NCBI RefSeq assembly: GCF_025056915.1
Contig: NZ_JANWVH010000009.1
Location: 1 to 54,539 of the forward strand
Direction: 5' to 3'
DNA from: Meiothermus sp.
Lineage (GTDB): Bacteria > Deinococcota > Deinococci > Deinococcales > Thermaceae
DNA: 54,539 nt
Part shown: one piece after another, positions 18,413-28,841 of the stretch
Layout of the letters: the number at the start of each line of letters is the position of its first letter
How positions within the stretch are numbered: position 1 is the stretch's first letter
Translations under genes and position numbers: made by a program
Notes under the pieces: model-generated
What the model was told of the DNA's origin: nothing
Databases searched by the model: none
Seen by the model: only the letters and a program-made list of their open reading frames with translations

Positions 18413-20083
18413 ATGAATGCTGTACTGGCCATCCTGGCCTACCTGATTGGCGCGCTGCCGCTGGGGTACTGGGCCATCCGCCGCCTGACCGGGCAGGACC
18501 CTCGCCTGGCCTCGGCTTATAACCTGGGCCTCGAGAACACCCTGAAGCGCCTGGGCCCCGGCCCGGCCCTGCTGGCTTTTGGCCTGGATTTTCTGAAGGG
18601 GATGCTGGCGGTCTGGCTGGGGGGGCAGTTTGGGCTTTCCTGGGCGGTGGTTTTTGCTCTGCTGGTTTATCTGGGGCACCTCTACCCTCCCCGCTGGCTG
18701 GCCGAGGGTGCGCTTCTGCGCGGGCGGGGCGCGGGGGTGCTGGTGGGCCTGGTGTTTGGGCTGCACTTTAGCGGGCTGCCTTACCTGCTGACCCTGGGCG
18801 TGCTGCTGATTGCGGTGGCAGGCCTGTTGTGGAGCCGCTACACCGCGCTGGCCGCCCTGCTGATTCCGGCTGTGCTGGCCCTGCTGCTCAGCTTTCTGCC
18901 CATCTCGGGCTGGGCCAAGCTGGCCGCCTGGGTTTTATTTCTGCTGGCTTTGTGGCGCTACAAGGAGAACCTGGGGCGGATGCTCGAGGGCACCGAGCCC
19001 CGCCTGGGCGAGCCTCTGCCCATGCCCTCGGAAAAGACGGTGGTCTGCGCCTTTATGATTCACCCGCTCACGCTAGACGACCTGTTCCAAAGCCCCCGCT
19101 TCCGCTGGGCCAAACCCCTGGTCGAGCGGGGCCTGATCCGGCAGAGCCTGGTGGAAAACCTGGCCGAGGCCATCCGGCCCATGAAGGTGGGCGAGTTGCG
19201 CGGGGTCAAGACCTCCGATGGGCGCGAGATTCGCTGCCACCTGCTCTCGGCCCCACTGCTGCCCCACCAGATTACCGGCAACCCCGAGCTGGCCACCCAA
19301 CGGGCCATCCAGGGGGCGCGGCTGGCCAGGGAACTGGGGTGTACGGTGGTGGGGCTGGGCGCCTTCTGGAGCGTGGTGGGCGAGAAAGGCCGCCTTGTGC
19401 AGGAGGCCGTGCCGGAAATCGAGGTTACCAACGGCGGGGCCTACACCGCCGGTACCGTGAGGGCCGCTATTCCCGGTATTCTGGCCCACTTCGAGCAGAG
19501 CGGACGCCCGCTCAAGCAGGCCACCGCCGCGGTGGTGGGGGCCAATGGGGTGGTGGCCTTCGGCATTGCCCGACAGATTGCCCCCCTGGTGGGCCGGCTG
19601 ATTCTGGTGGGGCGCAACCTCGAGCGCCTGGAAAAAAGCGCCGCCACCCTGCGGCAAAACCTCGAGCGCAAAGGCCAGCCGGTGCCCGAAATACTCACCA
19701 CCCTGGACATTGCCGCCATCAAAGAAGCAGACTTGATTTTTACCGCCACTTCCGACCCCTCAGCCATCATCTTTCCCGAGCACGTCAAGCCCGGCGCCTG
19801 GATTTACGACGAGGGGGTACCGCCCGACGTGCACGACTCGGTCAAGCAGCTTCCGGGGGTGCGGGTGATTCCGGGCGGGGTGGTGCGGCCTCCGGGGGCC
19901 ATGACCGGCAACCTCGACCTGCACTTTGGCGAGGGGGCCGTACCGGCCTGCCTGGCCGAGACCATGATTCTGGCCGCCGAAGGCGCCTACGAGCGCAAGA
20001 GCCTGGGGGGCGAGACCAAAAGCGAGAACATCCAGTTTTTTGTGGAGCGGGCCGAGGCGCTGGGGTTTCAGGTGGTGGACTGA
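18413..20083 (+). CDS. fusion: PlsY-like acyltransferase plus acyl-ACP-reductase-like domain
   Basis: A 556-residue protein of two parts. Residues 1-200 form a multi-helix membrane domain of the PlsY glycerol-3-phosphate acyltransferase family: YLIGALPLGYW, a diverged motif 1 (ASAYNLGLENT against the usual SGNxGATN), GHLYPP with a diverged RGRGAGVLVG loop, and a well-kept ENLGRMLEGTEPRLG. Residues 204-556 resemble cyanobacterial long-chain acyl-ACP reductase: GLGAFWSVVGE, NGGAYTAGTV, a Rossmann loop VVGANGVVAFG near residue 375, and PACLAETMILAAEG, whose Cys513 aligns with the acyl-accepting cysteine. It may channel acyl chains between reduction and glycerol-phosphate acylation, perhaps for long-chain diol or other unusual lipids; that is inference. 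Confidence 0.8.
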   Translation: MNAVLAILAYLIGALPLGYWAIRRLTGQDPRLASAYNLGLENTLKRLGPGPALLAFGLDFLKGMLAVWLGGQFGLSWAVVFALLVYLGHLYPPRWLAEGALLRGRGAGVLVGLVFGLHFSGLPYLLTLGVLLIAVAGLLWSRYTALAALLIPAVLALLLSFLPISGWAKLAAWVLFLLALWRYKENLGRMLEGTEPRLGEPLPMPSEKTVVCAFMIHPLTLDDLFQSPRFRWAKPLVERGLIRQSLVENLAEAIRPMKVGELRGVKTSDGREIRCHLLSAPLLPHQITGNPELATQRAIQGARLARELGCTVVGLGAFWSVVGEKGRLVQEAVPEIEVTNGGAYTAGTVRAAIPGILAHFEQSGRPLKQATAAVVGANGVVAFGIARQIAPLVGRLILVGRNLERLEKSAATLRQNLERKGQPVPEILTTLDIAAIKEADLIFTATSDPSAIIFPEHVKPGAWIYDEGVPPDVHDSVKQLPGVRVIPGGVVRPPGAMTGNLDLHFGEGAVPACLAETMILAAEGAYERKSLGGETKSENIQFFVERAEALGFQVVD

Positions 20084-20135
20084 GAATAAGCACCCTGGCC
20101 CCTTCACCAGACATTTGTAAGAGGAGGTTTTCCCC

Positions 20136-20795
20136 ATGCTGCTTTTTCTGAGCCCCACCCGGTTCGAAGCCGCCTTCCTCAAGGGCCGAACGTTTACCTT
20201 CCACGGGCGCGCCGGGCTGCGCGGGGAGGGCTGGGTCTGGCTCGAGAGCGGCATCGGCAAGGTCAACACCGCCGCCACCCTGGCCGCCTTTGCCAAAGGC
20301 CGAAAGGTGGAGCGGGTGCTGCTCTTTGGCATTGCCGGGGCCTACCCCGATGCCGGCCTGGAGTTGGGCGATGCGGCTCTGGCCGAGAGGGAAATCCAGG
20401 CCGACCTGGGCCTTCGGGACGGGGGCATGAAGGGCCTGGGCTTCCCCACGCTGGAACTGGAACATAGCCGTTATCACAACCGCTTCCCGCTGGACAGCGC
20501 CCTGACCACCGAACTGAGCCAGAGCCTGGGGCTGCCCAGCAAAACCTTCCTGACCCGCGATATGGTCTCGGAAAACCCCACCGAGGCCCGTCTGCTCTCG
20601 CGCAGGTGGGAGGCCCACCTCGAGAACATGGAAGGCGCGGCCTTCGCCCAGACCTGCTTGTGGCTGGGCCTGAAGGGCGCCGAGCTGCGGGCGGTTTCCA
20701 ACCTGGCCGGGGTGCGCGACAAGGCCCAGTGGCGCATCAAACTGGCGGTGGAGAGCCTCGAGCACCACATTCTGCGTATTATTGGGCCATGCTAG
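20136..20795 (+). CDS. mqnB: futalosine hydrolase
   Basis: Nucleoside-phosphorylase-fold hydrolase that removes adenine or hypoxanthine from (aminodeoxy)futalosine in the alternative menaquinone pathway. 219 residues, normal for the family. It has SGIGKVNTAATLAAF near residue 38, FGIAGAYPDAGLELGD near residue 65, ENMEGAAFAQTC near residue 165 with the catalytic/purine-binding glutamate, and SNLAGVRDKAQW near residue 188. AGAGGAGGTTTTCCCC precedes the ATG. It overlaps the start of kynB by seven bases. Menaquinone would be the electron acceptor for the complex I encoded nearby. Confidence 0.9.
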   Translation: MLLFLSPTRFEAAFLKGRTFTFHGRAGLRGEGWVWLESGIGKVNTAATLAAFAKGRKVERVLLFGIAGAYPDAGLELGDAALAEREIQADLGLRDGGMKGLGFPTLELEHSRYHNRFPLDSALTTELSQSLGLPSKTFLTRDMVSENPTEARLLSRRWEAHLENMEGAAFAQTCLWLGLKGAELRAVSNLAGVRDKAQWRIKLAVESLEHHILRIIGPC

Positions 20796-21391
20796 ACATC
20801 ACCCGCCGCATCTACCCTGGGGTTCCGGTCTGGCCCGGCGACACGCCGTATAGCTACCAACTGACCGCCCTGATAGCCCAGGGCGACAGCGTGAACGTGG
20901 GCAAAATCACCACCACCACCCACCTGGGCACCCACCTGGATGCCCCCTGGCATTATGTGGATACAGGCGAAAAGCTAGAAAGCGTGCCGCTCTCGGTGCT
21001 GGTTGGCCCCTGCCGGGTGGTGGACGCGCGGGGGCAAAAAGCCCTCTCGGTGGCGTTTCTCAAGGGGGTGGAGCTGGCCGAGCGAAGCCTCTTTTTCACA
21101 GGGCAGCCCAACGACTGGGCTGATTTTCCCCACCACTTCATGCACGTAGAACCCGAAGCAGCCCGATACCTGGCCGGGCAAGGGGTGCGGCTTTTTGGCA
21201 CCGACTGCCCCAGTGTGGACCCTCTGACCTCCAAAGACCTCCCCGGCCACAAGGCTTTTGCGCAAGCCGGGGTGTACATATTGGAAGGGCTTGCGCTGGA
21301 GGGCGTACCGGCAGGCACTTACGAACTTCTGGCCCTGCCGCTTAGGCTCGAGGGGGCCGACGCCGCGCCGGTGCGGGCCATTCTGCGCTGA
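20789..21391 (+). CDS. kynB: kynurenine formamidase
   Basis: Metal-dependent cyclase-family hydrolase that converts N-formylkynurenine to kynurenine. 200 residues. Conserved elements are DITRRIYPGVPVWPGDTP at the start, THLGTHLDAPWHY near residue 50 with the metal-binding His-x3-His-x-Asp, GTDCPSVDP near residue 140, and YELLALPLRLEGADAAPVRA at the end, all as in known KynB. The ATG lies within the last codons of mqnB, so it is translationally coupled to a menaquinone gene while kynA and kynU sit 19 kb away. Together the three complete tryptophan to anthranilate. Confidence 0.9.
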   Translation: MLDITRRIYPGVPVWPGDTPYSYQLTALIAQGDSVNVGKITTTTHLGTHLDAPWHYVDTGEKLESVPLSVLVGPCRVVDARGQKALSVAFLKGVELAERSLFFTGQPNDWADFPHHFMHVEPEAARYLAGQGVRLFGTDCPSVDPLTSKDLPGHKAFAQAGVYILEGLALEGVPAGTYELLALPLRLEGADAAPVRAILR

Positions 21392-21395
21392 CAAC

Positions 21396-21439
21396 CCTCG
21401 GATTGTGGCATGACCAAACCTCGGACAGTGGCATGACCC
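21396..21439 (+). repeat. short direct repeat
   Basis: Two adjacent units of about 22 bases with the core CTCGGA-TTG/CAG-TGGCATGACC directly after the kynB stop. Function unknown. Nothing else is seen between here and copy D. Confidence 0.6.
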
Positions 21440-21555
21440 GAGGAGCCTACCCGGACGTTGCCCGCCCGAAGCACGGCTCTTCCCCAAGCCACTTGGACTC
21501 TGAGGAGTCTATCTGAACTGTGGCCGCTCGAGCAGGCCAGGGCCAAACCCCGCAC

Positions 21556-21650
21556 TTATCACGCTCTAAACAGACGTGGCCGACCACGAAAACGAGAATC
21601 CGTCTGGGCCAAGACGCATGTTTTCGAGTTTCCAGGCGGCCACGGTTGCA
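21556..21650 (+). repeat. dispersed structured intergenic repeat, copy D (truncated)
   Basis: Begins TTATCACGCTC and keeps GTGGCCGACCACGAAAACGA and the pairing GGCGGCCACGG, but breaks off before the GTTCTGTTCAGAAC palindrome. Located between the convergent kynB and nuoN genes. Confidence 0.8.
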
Positions 21651-21672
21651 AACAGCACAATGAACCCTGCGC

Positions 21673-23916
21673 CTACTGTACCTTCAGGGTGATGGTGGCG
21701 AGCGGGGGTTCGGTCTCGAGCTTCCCGGTCTCGCGCACCTCGTAGGTGACCTCCCCAGGGCCGGGGTCGGAGAAATAGCTCCAGCCACAGGCTGCGCTTA
21801 GCGGAATCTCCTTGCGTCCTATAATCCGATCCCCGCGCCGCACCAGCACGGTGTAGCTGCTGGCCGAGCCCACCCCGCCGAAGCGGAAGGGCCTCGAGAC
21901 CGTACCCCCCGCTTGCAGGTTGGAAAGGGCAAAGCTCTGGCTACAGATGGCCCCCGCCTGGGCTTCGGGCACCACCAGCGAGATTCGAGCGCCCGAGGCA
22001 GCGCCTTCGGGCCGCACCTCGTACACCCGGGTTCCGCCAGAAGGCGGCGGGACATTCAGACTCCACTGCCCGTTGGCATCGGCTGTAACCCGTCCCAGGC
22101 TGGCCCCGTCCTCAAAGACCTCCAGCACCTGGCCCGGCTGGGCCGTACCCTGCAGGGTAAAGCCCGTAGCAGCCACGGTAGCCCCATCCTGGAGTCCGGT
22201 GAAAGAGGGGCCTGAAGGCCTGAGGAACTCAACCTCGACGCGCTCACCCCGAGTCTGACCCGGTTGCCGGGCCTCGAAGGTGTGCGCTCCGGGTGCTTGG
22301 GCCGAGGCTGGCAGGGGGAAGCTCCACTTTCCATCCGGGCCCACCGTCACTGTCCCCAGGAGGTTGCCGTTGTCGAAGAGCTCGAGGCTCTCCCCCGGCC
22401 TGCCGGTGCCCTGCAGGGCCTGGCTGCCGGCGGTCAGGGTGGAACCACTCTTGGGCGCGGTAATGCTCAGGGCAGCCACCGCCGGTGTAAGGCCCGCGCT
22501 AAAGGCCCGCAAACCCAGCCCGGGCAAAACCGAGAGCAGGCCCAAAAGGCCCATCGCGGCCAGCAGAAGGCCCAGGGCCGGCGCACCCATCCGCGCCGCC
22601 GGCGCCATCAGCCCCTGGGTCAGGCCCATTGGTGCTGCCGCGACCGGAATACCCGGCGCTTCCGAGCTGCCAAACTGGGCCAAGGCCGCCTCGGCCTCCC
22701 GGTCTTCGGCTTCCTGCACAGGGGTGGGCTTGCTGAAAATCAGAAAGAAGGTTTTGAGGTAGTAGTAAGCCCCAATGGCCGAGGTCACCAGAGCCAGCAC
22801 CACCAGCCCGTAGAAGCCCGCCCGGGCCGCCTCCTGGAAGACCAGGTACTTGGCCCAGAAGCCGGCCAGAGGCGGCAGCCCCAGCACCGAAAGAATGCCC
22901 AGGCCCATGGCCCCACCCAGCAGGGGCTTGCGGTACCACAGGCCGCGCAGGCGCTCTAAGGGCACGTCCTGGTTGGAGAGCATCGAGAGCACCGCGAAGA
23001 TAAGGCCCGTGGCCAGGCCGTAGGTCAGCAGGTAAAAGGGCACGGTGGCCTGTCCGGTCGGGCCAAGGAGCCCCAGCCCAAGGTAGCCCGCGTTGGCGAT
23101 GGAGGAGTAGGCGAAAAGCCGCTTGGCCTCGGTCTGGTTCAAAGCCCCCAGGTTGCCGAACAGGGTGGATAGGGCAATCAGCACCGCCATCCCCACCCCC
23201 CAGGCTTCCAGGCCCTCGGGGGTAAAGATGCGCAGCATGGCCGCAAACGCCGCCGCCTTAACCGCCGTGGCCATGAACAGCGTGACCACCGTGGGGCTGC
23301 CCTGGTACACGTCGGGCGACCACCACTGGAAGGGCACCATGGCGGTTTTGAAGGCAAAGGCCGCCATGATCAGGAACAATCCAGCAATGTAGAGGGGCCC
23401 CGAGCCGGACGACCCCGCCGTAAAGCTACCGGTTGCACCAAAGTAGAGGGCGATGCCATACAGGAAAATGGCCGCACCCAGGGCCCCCAGCAAAAAGTAC
23501 TTCAAGCCCGCCTCGAAGCCTTTCTCGTCGCGTTGCCAGGTAGCGAGCACGTAGAGAGGTAGCGAGAAGACCTCGAGGGCAATCAGCAGCACCACCAGGT
23601 TGGGGCTGCTGGCCATGATGTGCATACCTGTCACCGCGAATAGCAGCAGGAGGGGGTACTCAAACTTTTTGGCCGGCCCCAGCAGCAAGGCCCACAAGCC
23701 GCCCAGGATGGCCACCAGGGTCAGGCCCCTGGCCAGGGTGTCGAAGCGGTAGAGGCCCCCAAAGGCCTCCACCGTCTGGCCCCAGCCCACCACGCAAAAC
23801 AGCCCTGCCAGTACCAGCCCCGCCACCGTCACGATGCGGGTGGCCTCACGGGAGATGACAAAGGCAAGCAACGACAGTACCGTGGCGAAGCCCGCCAGCA
23901 CGTACAGGGTTAGCAT
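21673..23916 (-). CDS. nuoN: NADH-quinone oxidoreductase subunit N with C-terminal Ig-like extension
   Basis: Last gene of the nuo operon. Residues 1 to about 480 are the usual antiporter-like proton-pumping subunit with 14 helices, including the pump lysine/proline regions (KTAMVPFQWWSPDVYQGSP near residue 190). The Thermus protein ends near residue 427. Here residues 486-747 are extra: two similar beta-rich units (LQGTGRPGESLELFDNG.. and LQGTAQPGQVLEVFEDG.., each ending in a D-G-K-W or N-G-Q-W-S strand) like bacterial Ig repeats, then a third beta-rich domain with two cysteines. In complex I the NuoN C-terminus faces the periplasm, so these domains would lie outside the membrane. GGAGGTG precedes the ATG. 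Confidence 0.92.
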   Translation of the reverse strand: MLTLYVLAGFATVLSLLAFVISREATRIVTVAGLVLAGLFCVVGWGQTVEAFGGLYRFDTLARGLTLVAILGGLWALLLGPAKKFEYPLLLLFAVTGMHIMASSPNLVVLLIALEVFSLPLYVLATWQRDEKGFEAGLKYFLLGALGAAIFLYGIALYFGATGSFTAGSSGSGPLYIAGLFLIMAAFAFKTAMVPFQWWSPDVYQGSPTVVTLFMATAVKAAAFAAMLRIFTPEGLEAWGVGMAVLIALSTLFGNLGALNQTEAKRLFAYSSIANAGYLGLGLLGPTGQATVPFYLLTYGLATGLIFAVLSMLSNQDVPLERLRGLWYRKPLLGGAMGLGILSVLGLPPLAGFWAKYLVFQEAARAGFYGLVVLALVTSAIGAYYYLKTFFLIFSKPTPVQEAEDREAEAALAQFGSSEAPGIPVAAAPMGLTQGLMAPAARMGAPALGLLLAAMGLLGLLSVLPGLGLRAFSAGLTPAVAALSITAPKSGSTLTAGSQALQGTGRPGESLELFDNGNLLGTVTVGPDGKWSFPLPASAQAPGAHTFEARQPGQTRGERVEVEFLRPSGPSFTGLQDGATVAATGFTLQGTAQPGQVLEVFEDGASLGRVTADANGQWSLNVPPPSGGTRVYEVRPEGAASGARISLVVPEAQAGAICSQSFALSNLQAGGTVSRPFRFGGVGSASSYTVLVRRGDRIIGRKEIPLSAACGWSYFSDPGPGEVTYEVRETGKLETEPPLATITLKVQ

Positions 23917-24007
23917 CGCGCACCTCCAGCAGTCGAGAACCGCGGGCCTGGGGTCAACAAGCCAACCCCAAAGCCCGAACGGGCCGATGAATCAAGCGCA
24001 AAGGCCT

Positions 24008-25425
24008 TCACGAAGCACCTCCCAAGAGGGCGGCGATGGCCTTGCCCAGGGGCTCGAGGTAAACCGTGAAGAGCTTCGGGTAGAGGCCCATCAAGAGCAG
24101 TACCGCCACCGTCACCGCGGCAAAACCCCACTCGCGGGCGTTTAGGTCAGGCACGGCCTGGGCCTGGGCGCTCTCCTGGAAAAGTTTCTGGAAGGCCGTG
24201 AGCGCATAGGCCGCCGCCGCAATGACCGCCAAAAAGGCCACAAAGGTCAGCCAGGGCGACACCTTGTAGGCCCCCAGCAGGGCCATCAGCTCGCCCGGGA
24301 AGCCCGAAAGCCCGGGCAGCCCAATCATGGCCATCAGCAAGAACATCCCCAGCACATAGAGCGCAGGGGTGTGTTTGGCCAGCCCCCGCACAGGGTTAAT
24401 CTCGAGGCTGCCGGTGCGCCCATAGACCAGCCCCACGAACAAGAACATAGCCGAGCCGTAAATCATCGAGGCCCCTAGCAAGTAAAGCGCACCCACCGTA
24501 CCTTCCGTGTTGCCACTAAAGAGCCCCAGCGCCCCAATGCCCATGTGCGAAACCCCGGCGTAGGCCAACAAAGTCTTCCAGTCGGGGGCGCTGAAGGCCA
24601 CCCAGGCCGCATAGATGGCCCCAAAGGCAGCCAGGAACAAAAGCAAGCCCTGCCACTCCCTAAAACCCTCCGGCATCAGGGGAATGGCCCATTTGAAGAA
24701 GGCGAAGATGCCCACCTTATAAAGCGTACCCATGGCATCGGCCAGACCCGAGGGGTGGTTCTGCTGGTGGAAGCTCGGCAGCCAGGCGTGCAGGGGGAAG
24801 AGCGGGGTCTTGACCGCCAGCGCCACCAGAAAGCCCAGGAAAGCCAGCGCGGCGGTTTGCCCGGTCAGGGGGTTGGCCGCCAGGTCGGTGTAGAGGAAGC
24901 TATCGGCGCCCCCCAGGAATCGCACCGCAAAGATGGCCGCCAGCATGGGCAGCGAGCCCACCAGGGTAAAGAGGGCAAAGATGTAGATGGCCCGCAGGCG
25001 CTCCGGCCCGCCATAGAACCACAGCATCAAAAGCGCGGGAATCAGGGTGGCTTCGAAGAAGAAGTAGAAGAAAATCAGGTCCTGCGCGGCAAAAATACCC
25101 AGCAAGCCGGTCTGCATCATGAGCGCATAGGCCAGGAAGCGCACCGGCACATCGGCAATCCAGACCCCGAGCAAGACCACCAGATTCACCGCCACCCACA
25201 AGAACAGGCCCGCTCCATCCAACCCCAGCGCGTAGTAGACCCCGGCCTCGGGCAGGAAAGGAATCTGACTGGCATAGGCCACGCCCTGCCCACCGTAGCC
25301 CGCAAACAGCACGCACGAGATAACCAGGCTCACCACTGCCGAGGCAACGGCGAAGGTACGGCCCAGGCCAGGCAGAATGAGCAGCAACAACCCCGCCAAG
25401 AGGGGCAACCACAGCCCTAGATGAA

Positions 25426-25429
<4 letters not shown>
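24008..25429 (-). CDS. nuoM: NADH-quinone oxidoreductase subunit M
   Basis: Antiporter-like proton-pumping membrane subunit of complex I, 473 residues, about 14 helices (Nqo13 in Thermus). The pump-channel glutamate lies in [19 protein letters not shown] near residue 125, and [22 protein letters not shown] near residue 210 holds the essential lysine and the broken helix. The ATG overlaps the nuoL stop (ATGA). A 91-base gap separates it from nuoN. Confidence 0.96.
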
Positions 25430-27258
<1,829 letters not shown>

Positions 27259-27261
27259 GAT

Positions 27262-27552
27262 TTACCCCCTCAGTTGCCGCAGCTCGTCCACGCTGGTGGT
27301 CTCGCGCCGGCGGAAGATGGCCACAATCAGGCCCAGGCCCACCGCCACCTCGGCGGCTGCAATGGCGATGATGAACAGCACCACCACCTGCGCGTCGAGG
27401 CTGCCCGAGAGCTTGGAAAAGCTGATCAGCGAGAGCGCGGCTGCGTTTAGCATTAGCTCAATCGAAAGAAACACCAGGATTGCCGTGCGCCGGGTCAGCG
27501 CGCCATAAGCCCCGATCGAAAACAACAAGGCGGAAGCTACCAGCCAGATCAT
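27262..27552 (-). CDS. nuoK: NADH-quinone oxidoreductase subunit K
   Basis: Small membrane subunit (Nqo11), 96 residues, three helices. The glutamates in the helices needed for proton transfer are visible in LSIELMLNAAAL (near residue 32) and AIAAAEVAVGLGL (near residue 68). ATG overlaps the nuoJ stop by four bases. Confidence 0.96.
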   Translation of the reverse strand: MIWLVASALLFSIGAYGALTRRTAILVFLSIELMLNAAALSLISFSKLSGSLDAQVVVLFIIAIAAAEVAVGLGLIVAIFRRRETTSVDELRQLRG

Positions 27553-28148
27553 CGCTTCACCACCGCCCTCTCATCCTTCTGTTCGGCAATCGGGGGGTTG
27601 GGCTTTTTTTCCTGGCGGGGGTGGGCCGGATGGCCGGTGGCCGCGATAATACGTTCCGGCTCAATCAGCACCACCGCGGCCACGGTGGCCACCAGCAGCA
27701 AGAAACCCACCACCAAAAGCGCATAGAGCCACTTCTCGGGGTCGTAAAGCAGCGGCCCCAGGGCCTGCGGCAGACCACCGCCCAGCGCGGGCGCACCGGC
27801 AGGCGGCTGAAACCGGGTGACCGCAAAGGTCAGCACCCCAGCCAGAGCCAGAGCGCCCAGGCCCGCCACCCAGGGCAGCCGTGGCAGGAAGTCTGCGCCC
27901 ACATTTGCGCTTGCCGCCGAGAGCAACATGATCACAAACAGGAACAGCACCACAATGGCCCCGGCATAGACGATGATCTGAACCATGGCCACAAAACGGG
28001 CTTCCAGCGCCACATAAACACCCGCCACCACAAGAAAGTTGGCAATCAGCGCCAGGGCTGCGTGGACGGCGTTTTGCAGGCGCACCACCGCAATGCCGGT
28101 TCCGACCAGCACCAGCAGCGCAAGGATCTCCCAAAATCCGGCACTCAT
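27549..28148 (-). CDS. nuoJ: NADH-quinone oxidoreductase subunit J
   Basis: Membrane subunit (Nqo10) with five helices, 199 residues. The conserved helix with the pi-bulge reads VQIIVYAGAIVVLFLFVIML near residue 55. The start at ATG 28148 is set by GGAGGAATCA before it; a GTG further upstream at 28160 would lie inside that site. A glycine/alanine/proline-rich loop and a charged C-terminal tail (about residues 170-199) are longer than in E. coli. A 137-base gap to nuoI holds no gene. Confidence 0.94.
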   Translation of the reverse strand: MSAGFWEILALLVLVGTGIAVVRLQNAVHAALALIANFLVVAGVYVALEARFVAMVQIIVYAGAIVVLFLFVIMLLSAASANVGADFLPRLPWVAGLGALALAGVLTFAVTRFQPPAGAPALGGGLPQALGPLLYDPEKWLYALLVVGFLLLVATVAAVVLIEPERIIAATGHPAHPRQEKKPNPPIAEQKDERAVVKR

Positions 28149-28285
28149 TGATTCCTCCACAGGTTTGGTGAGCCTCCAGAACCGTTCATAATCCGAGTGA
28201 TTCTACTCAGAAAAATGTGCATTCGGGAATACTCATCTCCGGTTCTCGGCCGACGTCGAACGGCTCCGGCAACCCGATACCGGGC

Positions 28286-28825
28286 CTACTTTGCCCTGGG
28301 TGGCTTCACGCCCTCGAGCTCAGCTCTTACGTAGGGCACGCTGTAGCCCTTCTTCACCGGCTTGCCGGTATAAGCCGCCTCGCGGCGCTGGGGCTTGGTG
28401 CCCTCCACCTCGACCAGCATATCTTCCTTGCCGTACACAAAGTCGGAGTAGCGGTAGTCGGCCATCTCGAAGTCGTAGCCCATCACCACCGCACCGGTCG
28501 GGCACGCCTCTTCGCACAGGCCACAAAAAATGCAGCGCAGCATATTTATTTCGTAGACCCTGGCATAGCGCTCCCCCGCGCTGACCGGGTTTTGCGGGTC
28601 GTTTTCGGCGGCTTCCACATAGATGGCATAGGCCGGGCAGGCCGCCGCACACAGCGAACAGCCAATGCACTTTTCCAGCCCGTTGGGGTGCCGGGTCAGC
28701 ACATGCCGCCCGTGGAAACGCGGCTTGAGCGGTACCGGAGCATCCGGGTAGGGGATGGTCACAGGTTTGGAAAACAGCGCTTTTAGCGTGATGCCCATGC
28801 TTTGCGCCAGCGCAGCGATGCTCAT
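28286..28825 (-). CDS. nuoI: NADH-quinone oxidoreductase subunit I
   Basis: Ferredoxin-like subunit (Nqo9), 179 residues, binding clusters N6a and N6b that pass electrons towards N2. Both CxxCxxCxxxCP motifs are complete: [12 protein letters not shown] near residue 53 and [12 protein letters not shown] near residue 98. The C-terminal tail is basic and shorter than the Thermus one. Sixteen bases after nuoH. Confidence 0.96.
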   Translation of the reverse strand: MSIAALAQSMGITLKALFSKPVTIPYPDAPVPLKPRFHGRHVLTRHPNGLEKCIGCSLCAAACPAYAIYVEAAENDPQNPVSAGERYARVYEINMLRCIFCGLCEEACPTGAVVMGYDFEMADYRYSDFVYGKEDMLVEVEGTKPQRREAAYTGKPVKKGYSVPYVRAELEGVKPPRAK

Positions 28826-28841
28826 GAAATCACCCCTTTCG

